A stretch of 20,171 bases of DNA from Porphyra umbilicalis (GCA_002049455.2 KV919347.1:1-20171); one strand, 5' to 3'; positions 1 through 9,369 are shown, numbered from the stretch's first letter. Program-made: numbers and translations. Notes: a model not told the origin generated them from the letters alone.

Positions 1-1
1 T

Positions 2-3000
2 GACCTCAACCGGCAGATCGAGGAGCAGCAGGCGGTCGGCGCTAACACTACCGACTCGCCGCTCAACCAGCCGTTTGTGCTGCTCATCGCGCCTATTGCG
101 CCGCTGGCTGTTATGTACGGGTGGACGGTCTTTGATATGATTGCACCGCCTCTGTGGAACGCGGCGGTGGCGGTTTGGACATTTTTTGGATGGCGGTTTT
201 GGTACTGCCTCGCCGTCGGTGCGGTCGTTGGCGTCGTGGCGGGCTGGGGCACCATCAAGGACATTGAGGCGCTACGGCCTATTACGATGCAGGTTGAGGT
301 GCAACTCGTCCAGGCCATGCGTGCGTACCGTATCCAGCGGGCGCGGCAGCTGCCCAAGGTCTACAAGGCTGTCGACCGCATTCTTCCCCCGATGCGGGCA
401 GCGGTGTACGACCTGGACAAGACCGTGCTGACGCCCCGCCTCGGCTACTCGCCGCTCCTGGCTCTGCGAGCCAAGGTGTATGGTTGGGTGTACGACGCGC
501 GTATCTCGTCGTTTTCCCATCACGACGGTGACGCGCGGATCACGATATCCACCCCGGACGGCGTCAGCACCACCCGCACGGGGCCGGCGCAGTTTCGGGC
601 GGCGGGTAGTGGAGGGGACGCGGTGGACGCCGCCGCTGCTGCCGCGGCTGGGCCAGAAACGGCCGACCCAAGGCTCCGCCCTGAGGCTGGCGGCATTGGA
701 CTGTCGGCGGATGGCGCGGCGTCGGCAGGTGTCTCCACGCCAACTAACAGGGAGGGGGCGGCGCCACCCAAGGCGCACAATGCGGCAGGCGATGCCGCGG
801 ACGACGCGGTCGAGGCGGCTGCTGCCGACGCGCGGGCGGCGCGGATACTCGAGCTGGCGCGCGCGCGCCCCGGGGCGGTCACCCCCGAGGCATATGAGAA
901 GTTCTTCTCGGTAACTCTAACTCTACTCAACGTTGGCGAGCTCCACCGCAAGTACCAGTCGGTGTGGCTCGAGTGGCACCAGGACGGCATGGTGATTGAC
1001 CGGTCGGTGGTGGTGGACGTCAACGACTACACACCGGGCGAGTCGACATGGCTCAAGGGTCCTGGCGCAGACTTCAAGCAATCGACGCTCTCCCACGAGG
1101 TGCGGTTGACGTACGACCCCAAGCGCGACGTGGGCGGCGCGTCAGTCAAGCACGCCCATGGAGATTACCCCATCATGCTCGTGCTGAAGGGCCGGGACGG
1201 CATGCCGCTGTATTCCAACGACGGCGCGCGGAGGTATCAGCGGCAGCACACGGCGACGGTGCGCATTGCTGAGATATGCCTATCGGCCAAGAGTGCGGGC
1301 GTCGGCCACGTCAATGACGGACGGGTCGAGTCAGACCTGTGCATCCCAATGCACGCGCGCGGGGTGGAGCGCTACCGTTCGGCGGTGCTTGTCGCGCGGG
1401 CTACCATCGACACGGTCAATGCGAGCTCCTACTCATATCGGCAATACTTGTCGCCGCTGCCGGCCGGCGAGTGGACGGTGCGGGCGACCGTGCACGAGCT
1501 CCGCAACCTGCGCGGCGTCGACCTGTCGGGCTCCTCCGACCCGTACGTGAGCATCACGGCGCTTGACGGCACCAAGTCGACTGACACACAGCGCAAGACG
1601 CTGACGTGTGTCGTCGACCAGCTGCTCTTCTTCTCTAAGGTGCTCACGGGCGTGCAGATGGAGCAGCAGCGGGTGAAGGTAGAGGTGATGGACTGGAATC
1701 GATTCGCCGCGTCAGTCGTCATTGGCACCTATACGCTTGACGCACGCAAGATCCTGGACGCGCCGGGTGGGGAGATTGCCGCCAAGTGGTTTGCGCTGAG
1801 CAACCCTATGGGCGGCAAGAGGCCAGCCGGCTTCATCAAACTTTCCGTCGCCGTGCAGCCGCCCGGCGGGGAGCTGCCCGCCCACGACGGCGGGGAGGAC
1901 CCTGACGAGCGCACCAACGCGTCACTGCTGAAGAATGCGCTCATCACCCCCCCTGTGATGGAGTACAAGACGTTTGCGGTGCACGTCTGCGTCGGGTGGG
2001 CCGACATGCTGCCGCGGATGACCGACTCGGGCCGCGCGGGGGCATTGGCGAGCGCTGACGTCATCCGGGGGTACATGGTGTTTGAGTACACTGGCTTCGC
2101 GCCCTCGCAGAGCCGCACCTTCCTGTGCGAGGCGCGTGACGTGACGGACCCCAACGTCGGCAGCGCGTGCCTTGTCGAGCCACAGCGGCGGCTGATTTGG
2201 AACGAGGAGTTCGTCCTGCCCCTCACGGTCGTCAACGGACAGGTCTCCCAAGAGGGCGTCGTCGTCAAGCTCTTCCACGCGGACTCGGGCAGTACGAGCA
2301 AGTTCATCGGGCAGGTGACTCTCTCGTTTGCCGAACTGTTTGCCAACCGTGGATTGGCGATTGTTCGCGGCCAGGCGGCGGACGGGGAGAAGCCAGGCGA
2401 CCGCGTCACGGAAGCAGCCATGCTTCGGCCGCGGTACTACAACTTTTACGGCGTGCCGGAGGGCGCCGCTGATCGGTCGGACAAAGGCGTCGCCTTCCGG
2501 GGACGGGTGCTGATGGGCGCTGCTGCCAAAGCGTGTGACTGGCCCGCCCCCGTGCTGCGCACCTGCCCGGCGCCGCCACGACCCAAGCTGGAGTTTTACA
2601 GCCTGGACTTGGCCGTGCTGCGCGCGACGGAGCTGCCCCTGCCCGACGGTTGGCTGGTCACTGTCCATGGTCGGCTGGGATTGTTCACCTTTGGCCATAC
2701 CATTCCGCCGGTCTCTGTGCGCAACACGTGCGCGACCTGGGATGGCTCGTCGGCGGTGCGCATTCCGAACATCCAATTCCCCGAGGACGTGGAGCAGATC
2801 CCGGACCTGTTCATTACCCTTTGGGCGTGCAAGCCCAAGACTGTTGAACTGCTGGAGGACCAGTCCGCGGCGGAGAACGCGCGGCTGGCGGCCACATCTT
2901 CAACAAACAACACCCTCGAGCTCGACCCCAACCAACTGGAGGTGGTTGGCGTCGCCGACGCCGACGCGATGCCCGAAGGTACCACCGCCGCAGCCGTGGT

Positions 3001-6000
3001 CGAGCCCGCATCTGCCGAGCGCGCGGCAGACGGGAGCGATGTGGGGGGCGGCGCCGGTGCGGGCGGCAAGGTCGACAGCACGTATGAGTCGTCGTGGAAC
3101 CCCTTTGCGTTCGTTCGCCTGTCGGCCAAGCACCTCGTGCTGCCGCAGCCGTCGCCCAAGTGGATGTTCATGGACTACCCCGGGAACGACGTGCTCTCCG
3201 AGAGCGACAAGGTGCCCGGTTCGCTCCTGGCTCTGGCGTCGCTGCGTCGCTTTGACCCTATGGATGCCGTGCCATCGCTGGCGCCGGCGACCGTGGGCGG
3301 CACCGACCCGTCGGCGCTGGCACCCGCGCATGTCATCAGCGAGCCCGCTGCCGTGCCAGGGGAGCTCGAGGGCAAGCCGGAAAAGGACGCGGCGGTGGGC
3401 GATGATGCAACCGTATCCGCCCCGCCGACGGTGGGCCCGACTGGCGCTGTGCCGGCAGGCGCCACGCGCATCCCGCAGGAGCCACTCGGTACCAATGACG
3501 CGGTCATCCAGCCCGTTGAGCCGGGCTCGGACGCTGTCAATGGGGGTGGGGCGGGTCAACCGGAGATTGCCCCAGCGTCGGCGACGCACCCGCGGGTGAT
3601 GGCACCGACCACCACGGCGTCGGCGGCGGTGGGTGGCACCTTTTCGCTGCCCCTGGGTATGGAGCGTGTGTACGAGTTGCGGGCGCTCATTTTGCAGGGC
3701 CGCGACCTGCCCGCGGCAGATGAAACGGGCCTGTCGGATCCGTTTGTGCACGTCTCGATGGGCGACCAGTTCAAGAAGGGCACCATCATCCGCTGCGACA
3801 CAGTGGCGCCCTTGTGGGAGGAGCTCATTGAGGTGCCGGGCGTCACCATTCGCGATGGGGAGCGGCGTCCGAACGTCAACGTACTCGTGTACGATTGGGA
3901 CGAAGACGGCACGTTCGACTATCTTGGCCGTGCCATCATCCCCTCCGCAGAGCTCGACGACATTGAGCCGTCGGTTGCGCATGCCAAGTGGTACCCGGTC
4001 TTTTCGGTCAACCCTGACGTCAAGGTCGGTGAGATCTTGGCTGACTTCCAGCTCATCGAGCAGCACATGGCGCTGTCGCGTCCCATCACGGCGCCTGTGC
4101 CGGTGCGCACGCAGTCGGCTCTGCGGGTGTCGTTGCTCGGCCTTCGGGACGTGCACTTCTACGACTTCGCGTCGGGGCATCTGTTCGTCGAGTGCTCCGT
4201 GTCAGGGTTTGAGGGCAAGCCCATCCGATCTAAGCGCGGTGCCATCCTGCAGCAGCGCAACTACGAGGGAAACTGCAACATCCTGGACGTACTCGTGTTG
4301 GACATCGGCATCCCCGAGGACCTGCGTCTGGCCCCAGCGCTGAACGTGTACGTGTACACCGAGTTGGCGCACAAGTCAGGCTCACAGCTGCTTGCCACGA
4401 CGTGCATTCCGCTGCAGGGCTGGCTCAGTGCTCACGAGCGCAAGCTGCTCTCGGGCGTCGCTCTTATTGACGACTCGTTTGGCCTGGACGCACCCATCCC
4501 CGAGTCCCTCGCGCACAAGTATCGCTTTCGGCGGCACACACACATCATCAACGCCAAGGCCGGGACAGTTATGTCTCTGCACGAGATGCAGCTTGCGGAC
4601 ATCCCTGGCCAGGACGTCGTGCCGTACGCGCCGTCGTCGGAACGGCCGGTGGACACGGAGGAGGAGGACACCAACATGGACGAAGAAGGCGCGCGGCATT
4701 TGCGAATTGGCTTCCCTGAGCCGCCGCCAGAGCCGTCGGCGGCGGCCAAGGCGGCCGCTGCGGCAGCAGAGAAGGCGCAGGCCGCAGTCGGCGCGCTGGC
4801 GATGATCCCGAAGGTGCTGCGCGGGGTGAAGTACACGGTCACCAATGCGGTTGCGAACATCATGCCGGACGTCGCCCTCGCCCTGGGCATTGATGCGGAG
4901 GAGGAAGTGCCTCTTGTCGTCGCGCGCTCTGGTCATGACAACGAGAGGGACACCCCGTACGACGGCACGGCCGTCTTCAAGGAGGCCCGCGGTTTTTGCG
5001 AGAACGAGCTGGAGGAAGACTTCAACGCCCCCTCCTACACCGAGTTCCCGCTCTTCCGTGGGGACAGCCGTTCGTTGGGGGCTGGTGGTGCTGCCTTGTC
5101 CAGGAACGTGCAGAAGAACGCAGGCGGACTCGGTGGTGTCGGCGGCGTCGCATCGGACTGGTTCAAGCGGCTCATCCCAGTGGACGAGGTGAGCTCAGCT
5201 TCGACGCTCAAGGATAAGGAGTCCACGCGGGCGGCATTGGCGGGCACGCGGCCGCCGGTGGGGCAAGTCAAGGCCCGTCTCGACCTGGTGGAGGTCGATA
5301 CGGAGGACGAGACGGAGCTGCAGAAGACACGCCTCACGTCGCTTCGCTCCTTTGGCCGCGTCTTTGTGCCAACCGAGGTGCTAGTGCGGGTGTACGTGCT
5401 GCGCGGCTGCCACCTGCAGCAGGTGGGCTCCACATGCAACCCGTACCTGACGGCGCGCTTTTTTGGCGGCTACCCCGACTTCTTCTCCCGCAAGCAGTCG
5501 CCAGTCCATGACACGGAGAACCCTGACTTCTATGACATGTTTGAGGCGCGCGTCAAGATGCCCGGTGGCAGCGTACGAGTCCAGGTCAAGGACCGGGTGC
5601 TCCCCGAGCTCAATCTCCCCATCGCCATCCCCGACCGCCGGGACGAGGGCGGCTGGATCCCCGCCCTCCGCCACAGCGAGCTACCCATCAATGCCGGTAA
5701 ACTGGGATTGGGCTGGAGCGAGGACATCGGCGAGACAACCATCGACCTCGACTCGCGGTGGTACAATGCGGGGTGGCGGGCGCTCGACAAGTCGCCCGTT
5801 GAGTCGCGGTCGCTTTACAAGGAGGGCTCCCTCAACGCTCGTGGCTCGGTGGAGTTGTGGGTTGACATCTTTGACGCCAAAGAGGTGGACAAGCGGCCCC
5901 GGCTGTACCGGCCAATCCCCGTTGCGCCGCCGGTCACTCGCAAGTACTTTTTGCGGTTGGTCGTCTTCAAGGTTGCGGACGTCATGCTGCCGTACAAGCT

Positions 6001-6823
6001 GGCGAACTACGACCCCAACAAGCTGGCGGCTCTCAAGGTGGAAGCCCGCTTGGGCAACCGGGTGGTCGACCAGCGTCAGACGGACACGTGCAGGTACGTC
6101 GGCGACGGCGTCGGGCCGTTCAACTGGCGGATGCAGTGGGAGCTCAACCTCCCGTCGGTGGAAATCAAGCCCCGCCTCAAGCTGCAGGTCTTCGACGGCA
6201 CCACGCTGTGTGGCGTCGGGGACATCAAGCTGCGGACAATGTTTGACGACATGATTGCCAACCCCCGGACGATCATCAAGAACAAGCAGTACGTCATGCT
6301 GTACCACCCCAACCACCCCGAGGTGGAGGTGCGCGGGCAGATTGCGCTCGAGTTTTTGCCCGCGGACGAGGCGGCTAAGAAGAAATGCAAGGTCGGCAAG
6401 CAGGCGTGGAGCCCACGTGGTCAGCATATCGACTATATGCTGCCCGAGCCGTTCCGGCCAGCGGCCTTCTCCCTCTTCAACCCCGTGCCCTTCTTCACCT
6501 ACATGATCGTGTCAACGCTGCAAAACATTGTGTGGCAGGTGGTGTACGTGCTGCTGCTCTTCCCCTTCATCCCGTTTGCGATGCAGATGGCCGCCTACAC
6601 GCCATGGCAGTGGTACCTGGCGGCTGGCATGTGCGGGCTGGTCGTCTTCATCCGCGTCATGCTCGTGCAGGCTGCGCGGACAGCGCGGTTGACGCAAGAC
6701 AGAGACGAGGAGGAGTACGAGCGAGAGCAGTACTTGCTTATCGAGCGGCAAACGCGGCTGCCGCTTGGGGAGGATGCTCGGTCAGTCGGGGCGGTGCCGC
6801 CACCCGGGCAGCGGCCAAACTAG
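2..6823 (+). CDS. Ferlin family protein, multi-C2 membrane protein (5'-partial)
   Basis: Ferlins are membrane-anchored multi-C2 proteins acting in Ca2+-dependent vesicle fusion and membrane repair. The frame is open from base 2; the first possible start near 77 is a GTG inside the frame, so the gene begins upstream of the window. It ends at TAG 6821-6823, leaving 2273 residues. Visible order by nucleotide: hydrophobic segments ~74-250; divergent beta-rich, possibly C2A-like region ~890-1430; C2B ~1470-1890; FerI/C2C ~1920-2530, ending in the ferlin-typical YYNFYGVPEG...GVAFRGR; FerB-like ~2580-3250; low-complexity linker; C2D ~3647-4062; C2E ~4120-4430; Ala-rich linker ~4720-4860; C2F ~5356-5880; C2G ~5940-6365; two C-terminal hydrophobic helices ~6494-6583 and ~6605-6668. 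C2D keeps all expected Ca2+-ligand aspartates (codons 3719, 3737, 3893, 3899, 3905). C2F has lost the loop-1 aspartate (CNP instead of SDP). I see no convincing FerA or DysF. Family call is firm; no intron is needed. Confidence 0.93.
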   Translation, partial: DLNRQIEEQQAVGANTTDSPLNQPFVLLIAPIAPLAVMYGWTVFDMIAPPLWNAAVAVWTFFGWRFWYCLAVGAVVGVVAGWGTIKDIEALRPITMQVEVQLVQAMRAYRIQRARQLPKVYKAVDRILPPMRAAVYDLDKTVLTPRLGYSPLLALRAKVYGWVYDARISSFSHHDGDARITISTPDGVSTTRTGPAQFRAAGSGGDAVDAAAAAAAGPETADPRLRPEAGGIGLSADGAASAGVSTPTNREGAAPPKAHNAAGDAADDAVEAAAADARAARILELARARPGAVTPEAYEKFFSVTLTLLNVGELHRKYQSVWLEWHQDGMVIDRSVVVDVNDYTPGESTWLKGPGADFKQSTLSHEVRLTYDPKRDVGGASVKHAHGDYPIMLVLKGRDGMPLYSNDGARRYQRQHTATVRIAEICLSAKSAGVGHVNDGRVESDLCIPMHARGVERYRSAVLVARATIDTVNASSYSYRQYLSPLPAGEWTVRATVHELRNLRGVDLSGSSDPYVSITALDGTKSTDTQRKTLTCVVDQLLFFSKVLTGVQMEQQRVKVEVMDWNRFAASVVIGTYTLDARKILDAPGGEIAAKWFALSNPMGGKRPAGFIKLSVAVQPPGGELPAHDGGEDPDERTNASLLKNALITPPVMEYKTFAVHVCVGWADMLPRMTDSGRAGALASADVIRGYMVFEYTGFAPSQSRTFLCEARDVTDPNVGSACLVEPQRRLIWNEEFVLPLTVVNGQVSQEGVVVKLFHADSGSTSKFIGQVTLSFAELFANRGLAIVRGQAADGEKPGDRVTEAAMLRPRYYNFYGVPEGAADRSDKGVAFRGRVLMGAAAKACDWPAPVLRTCPAPPRPKLEFYSLDLAVLRATELPLPDGWLVTVHGRLGLFTFGHTIPPVSVRNTCATWDGSSAVRIPNIQFPEDVEQIPDLFITLWACKPKTVELLEDQSAAENARLAATSSTNNTLELDPNQLEVVGVADADAMPEGTTAAAVVEPASAERAADGSDVGGGAGAGGKVDSTYESSWNPFAFVRLSAKHLVLPQPSPKWMFMDYPGNDVLSESDKVPGSLLALASLRRFDPMDAVPSLAPATVGGTDPSALAPAHVISEPAAVPGELEGKPEKDAAVGDDATVSAPPTVGPTGAVPAGATRIPQEPLGTNDAVIQPVEPGSDAVNGGGAGQPEIAPASATHPRVMAPTTTASAAVGGTFSLPLGMERVYELRALILQGRDLPAADETGLSDPFVHVSMGDQFKKGTIIRCDTVAPLWEELIEVPGVTIRDGERRPNVNVLVYDWDEDGTFDYLGRAIIPSAELDDIEPSVAHAKWYPVFSVNPDVKVGEILADFQLIEQHMALSRPITAPVPVRTQSALRVSLLGLRDVHFYDFASGHLFVECSVSGFEGKPIRSKRGAILQQRNYEGNCNILDVLVLDIGIPEDLRLAPALNVYVYTELAHKSGSQLLATTCIPLQGWLSAHERKLLSGVALIDDSFGLDAPIPESLAHKYRFRRHTHIINAKAGTVMSLHEMQLADIPGQDVVPYAPSSERPVDTEEEDTNMDEEGARHLRIGFPEPPPEPSAAAKAAAAAAEKAQAAVGALAMIPKVLRGVKYTVTNAVANIMPDVALALGIDAEEEVPLVVARSGHDNERDTPYDGTAVFKEARGFCENELEEDFNAPSYTEFPLFRGDSRSLGAGGAALSRNVQKNAGGLGGVGGVASDWFKRLIPVDEVSSASTLKDKESTRAALAGTRPPVGQVKARLDLVEVDTEDETELQKTRLTSLRSFGRVFVPTEVLVRVYVLRGCHLQQVGSTCNPYLTARFFGGYPDFFSRKQSPVHDTENPDFYDMFEARVKMPGGSVRVQVKDRVLPELNLPIAIPDRRDEGGWIPALRHSELPINAGKLGLGWSEDIGETTIDLDSRWYNAGWRALDKSPVESRSLYKEGSLNARGSVELWVDIFDAKEVDKRPRLYRPIPVAPPVTRKYFLRLVVFKVADVMLPYKLANYDPNKLAALKVEARLGNRVVDQRQTDTCRYVGDGVGPFNWRMQWELNLPSVEIKPRLKLQVFDGTTLCGVGDIKLRTMFDDMIANPRTIIKNKQYVMLYHPNHPEVEVRGQIALEFLPADEAAKKKCKVGKQAWSPRGQHIDYMLPEPFRPAAFSLFNPVPFFTYMIVSTLQNIVWQVVYVLLLFPFIPFAMQMAAYTPWQWYLAAGMCGLVVFIRVMLVQAARTARLTQDRDEEEYEREQYLLIERQTRLPLGEDARSVGAVPPPGQRPN
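74..250 (+). other. N-terminal hydrophobic (putative transmembrane) segments of the ferlin
   Basis: Two long hydrophobic stretches are encoded here. The first begins with PFVLLIAPIAPLAVMYGW, and the second includes FWYCLAVGAVVGVVAGW. Between them lies a short aromatic and proline-containing turn. Canonical ferlins are described as having only a C-terminal membrane anchor, so an additional membrane segment ahead of the C2B/C2C block is unexpected. The topology is inferred from hydrophobicity by eye. The missing upstream part could contain more helices or further C2 domains. Confidence 0.6.
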
Positions 6824-7165
6824 ACCGGCGCAGCGACTGCCGCCGCGTCTCGCTATCGGTCGGCTTTCGCTTCTGTTGTCGTATGTGTGTGTGCCTTGCA
6901 CGCAGCTGTCTAGTTTTTATTCTTTTTATTTCTTTTTGTTTGCCTCTCGCCTCGTCTCGTCCACACATCGCCGCACACCTGCTTACTCTGAGCCAAACCG
7001 GCACCCCAGTGCCCCAACCCCGCTGGTGCTGCAGAGCCAAAGTCGTCGCCACACAGCGCGAGAGGAAGACGAACCACCCAACAATCGCGTTGCTTTCCCA
7101 CCAGACGAGTTAAGGCGAGCACCCTTCCACCACCACCTGGTACGTACACGCACGTTGCAGAGCAC
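6824..7165. other. Intergenic spacer between convergent ferlin and CDC50 genes
   Basis: This 342-bp spacer must hold both 3' untranslated regions. It has a T-rich pyrimidine tract at about 6911-6944 on the plus strand, just after the ferlin stop, and no canonical AATAAA signal that I can see. The T-rich tract is the best candidate for a ferlin 3'-end processing element. I see no RNA gene or additional coding sequence. Confidence 0.5.
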
Positions 7166-8596
7166 CTAGGTCACCTTCTCTCCATCGGGCCCGGCCTGCC
7201 CGCCAGCTGATGGGGCGACGCCCGGGCGCCCCCCTCCCCGCCCGAAGCGCCCTCCCCCCCGCCGCCTCCGCGCCGACCGGGGCACCGCCGACGTCAAACG
7301 CGCGAGCGCCGCTTGCACCAACGCCGGGTCGTCGTACGCGCGCCGCCGTGGGCGCGCCAGGTGGTAGGTGAGGAACGCGGTGCCGCCTGCCAGGCACAAC
7401 AGCCCGACCACCACGTACGTGACGCCCAAAAAGACGTTGCGGCCGCCAAACCAGGTGGTGTTAGCCACAAAGACGCTCTTCGTGCCGCCAAAGGGTGCAA
7501 CGGGAAAGTGCGAGCCGACCCCTATGTAGTAGGTGCCGGGGGGCAGGTCCGACCGGATGATGCCGTACAGTTTGTCAAAGTCGGCAAACGCGGACAAGCG
7601 CATCCAGACCATGAACCGCTCAGATGTGATGCGCGCGTTGATGGCGGGTGTCCATGGGGGGGCCACGGGCACACGGGGGCGGAAGGCGACCTCCGTGTCG
7701 GCGTCCCACGCGATGCCGTCGGTCGACAAGGGGATGGGGGAGGCACACCTGTTGTCCGCGCACAGCTCAAGGGTGTCGTTGAATTCGCTGGCGGCAGTCA
7801 GGCCGCACGGTACGAGCACCTGCCGTTGAGTCCGGCTGCCACCGCCGGCCGCCACCGCCGCGGGTGTCGCACTGGCGTTGGACACCGCCGTCGCGTCCTC
7901 GTCGAGCTCTTCTTCGTCCACGACCGACCCCCCGTTCACGAGCGTGTCGCCAACGTACGTCAACGGGGCGCACTGACGCAACTCATCCGCGCTTAGCGGC
8001 CACTCCCCGCGGAGCTGCTTGTGGGAGCGGGACTTGACGTACCGCCGCGCGTTCTGTTGCATCCCCGTCACACGATAGTAAAAGTATGAGGGCGCCTTGA
8101 TACGGGAGCGTACCACTAGTGGCAGCACACAACCGTTGCTTGCGCCCGCCGCCGCCGCTGCCGCGGGTGTGACGGACACGTTGGACGGGCAGAGCGTGTC
8201 GTAACGGAGGGTGTCGGACCGCCCAATGCGAGCCGAACCGACGAGCACCGCGATGCCAATGGGCACAAACAGGAGGCCGAGACCATAGTAGAGGAACACC
8301 ATTGTCCGAACGGAGAGCGTCGGAGTGAAGGACGGCAGCGTCTGTTGGCGCACCCGCCGCAGGGACGTGGCGACCGACGGCGGGCGACGGCGCCGAGCAG
8401 GGGTGGCCGCCATCTCATCGTCGTCTCTGCTGCCGCCGCCGCCACCGTCCGTGCGGCTGCTCTCCGGGTCCATGTCAGACGTAGTGGGCGTCACCGACGC
8501 GGCCGTGCCGGCCCCGCCGACGCCACCCCTAGCGGCGGCGGCAGAGAAAGCGGGAACCGGAGGGGAGGCCGCGAGGCCACGACGCGGGACGTCCAT
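7166..8596 (-). CDS. CDC50/LEM3 family protein, P4-ATPase (lipid flippase) beta subunit
   Basis: CDC50/LEM3 proteins bind P4-ATPases, allow their exit from the ER and support phospholipid flipping. The frame is open upstream to 8671, but the codon there is TTG. The first ATG is at 8596, with G at -3 and G at +4, so I start there (476 residues). Layout: low-complexity cytosolic N-tail to ~85; the RQQTLPSFTPTLS segment before TM1 (~98-121); an exoplasmic domain with YYRVTGMQQNARRYVKSR (~173), VPCGLTAASEFNDT (~262), RFMVWMRLSAFADFDKLYG (~327) and NTTWFGGRNVFLG (~379), all family hallmarks; TM2 ~388-412; and an Arg/Gly-rich C-tail. Sequons lie at about N139, N240, N273 and N379, with several exoplasmic cysteines. 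Alanine- and acid-rich insertions (~145-155, ~226-250) are lineage-specific padding. Length is slightly above the family norm because of the tails. It is convergent with the ferlin. Confidence 0.93.
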   Translation of the reverse strand: MDVPRRGLAASPPVPAFSAAAARGGVGGAGTAASVTPTTSDMDPESSRTDGGGGGSRDDDEMAATPARRRRPPSVATSLRRVRQQTLPSFTPTLSVRTMVFLYYGLGLLFVPIGIAVLVGSARIGRSDTLRYDTLCPSNVSVTPAAAAAAGASNGCVLPLVVRSRIKAPSYFYYRVTGMQQNARRYVKSRSHKQLRGEWPLSADELRQCAPLTYVGDTLVNGGSVVDEEELDEDATAVSNASATPAAVAAGGGSRTQRQVLVPCGLTAASEFNDTLELCADNRCASPIPLSTDGIAWDADTEVAFRPRVPVAPPWTPAINARITSERFMVWMRLSAFADFDKLYGIIRSDLPPGTYYIGVGSHFPVAPFGGTKSVFVANTTWFGGRNVFLGVTYVVVGLLCLAGGTAFLTYHLARPRRRAYDDPALVQAALARLTSAVPRSARRRRGGGRFGRGGGRPGVAPSAGGQAGPDGEKVT

Positions 8597-9225
8597 GGCA
8601 TGGACACCCAATGACAGGCAACAGCAACGGGACAGGCAGGGCAAGACGAGGGGCGTGGGGAGGCTGGGCAAGCAAGAGCAGAGAAAAGAGCAAAGGAAGG
8701 AAAGACTGGAAACAAGGTGGGGAGGGGAGGCGCCTCCACCGCTCCTGCCACCAAGTCAAACTGGCACCGACGCGACCGACCCGCACAACGGAGGTGGAGT
8801 GCGCGGCGGCAGCAGCCACCAGGGCCGTCGCGCTCCGAGCTGCAACCCCCCCGCGAGCTGCCGCGGCTGCCCGTCGCGAACACTCCCCACTGCCTCGTCT
8901 GGCACGAACGGCCCGACACACGGCCCTGGACGAAGGAGTCGCAGGGGCTTGGGCATGGCCTGACGAGCGTGTCAAAATCGGTGGTCGCGGCCAAGTAGCT
9001 TTCCTCATCGTGGTACTTGCGTGTCTTCTTGCAAGCACTTTCAGTTTTCTCGTTTGAATACGTCATCTTGGACCCTGACTTTCCCCAAAAACCCTAATGA
9101 TCAGGGAGAAAAATAATGTCCCAGACAGAAATGTACACACCGAGTGATGGCTTGGAGACTGGTACTGTATGAAAGAGTGGACTTAAATTAGCACGAATCC
9201 TTTCCACGACCATGGCCGTCACCCC
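8597..9225. other. Upstream region of CDC50, no confident gene
   Basis: This stretch should contain the CDC50 promoter and 5' leader (minus strand). Positions 9000-9210 are the most A/T-rich part of the left half and end abruptly at the GC island. Two short minus-strand ATG frames are visible: one from 9066, whose first ~35 codons look ordinary before it turns low-complexity, and a 39-codon one at 9213-9094. I recognise neither. No TATA box, tRNA or other RNA gene is evident. Confidence 0.4.
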
Positions 9226-9257
9226 CCCCGCCCCCCCTGCTAGCAGGGGGGGCGGGG
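9226..9257. repeat. Perfect 32-bp palindrome (C-run / CTGCTAGCAG / G-run)
   Basis: Pairing base by base outward from the centre between 9241 and 9242 gives 16 perfect pairs. The core is CTGCTAGCAG, flanked by seven C on one side and seven G on the other, then GC and four more pairs. It could form a cruciform or a stem with almost no loop. It sits at the left boundary of the ultra-GC island, immediately before a larger inverted repeat. Confidence 0.9.
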
Positions 9258-9258
9258 T

Positions 9259-9369
9259 ACCACGATGCGACGGGAGCTCCCCGTCGCCCCGGAGCATGCT
9301 CCGGGGCGACGGGCGACGTCGCCCCGGAGCATGCTCCGGGGCGACGGGGAGCTCCCGTCGCATCGTGGT
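9259..9369. repeat. Perfect 53-bp inverted repeat with 5-nt spacer
   Basis: The left arm (9259-9311) is the exact reverse complement of the right arm (9317-9369); the spacer 9312-9316 is GGCGA. Each arm contains a smaller perfect 26-bp palindrome centred on GGAGCATGCTCC (9284-9309 and 9319-9344) and a near-palindrome around GGGAGCTCCC, so the segment is self-complementary at several scales. Structures of this kind occur at the ends of foldback elements or replication structures, and can also arise as chimeras in long-read libraries. Function is not assignable. Confidence 0.92.

Noticed and set aside
77..79. Start of the ferlin at position 77
   Set aside because: The codon is GTG and the frame is open to the left edge of the window, so it is an internal valine of a 5'-truncated gene.
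8491..9066. 191-codon minus-strand frame starting MTYSNEKTESACKK
   Set aside because: It overlaps the CDC50 gene in another frame on the same strand and turns low-complexity after ~35 codons. No domain is seen and no splice into CDC50 fits obviously.
9091..9097. ACCCTAA, telomere-like heptamer
   Set aside because: Only one copy is present, so there is no tandem telomeric array.
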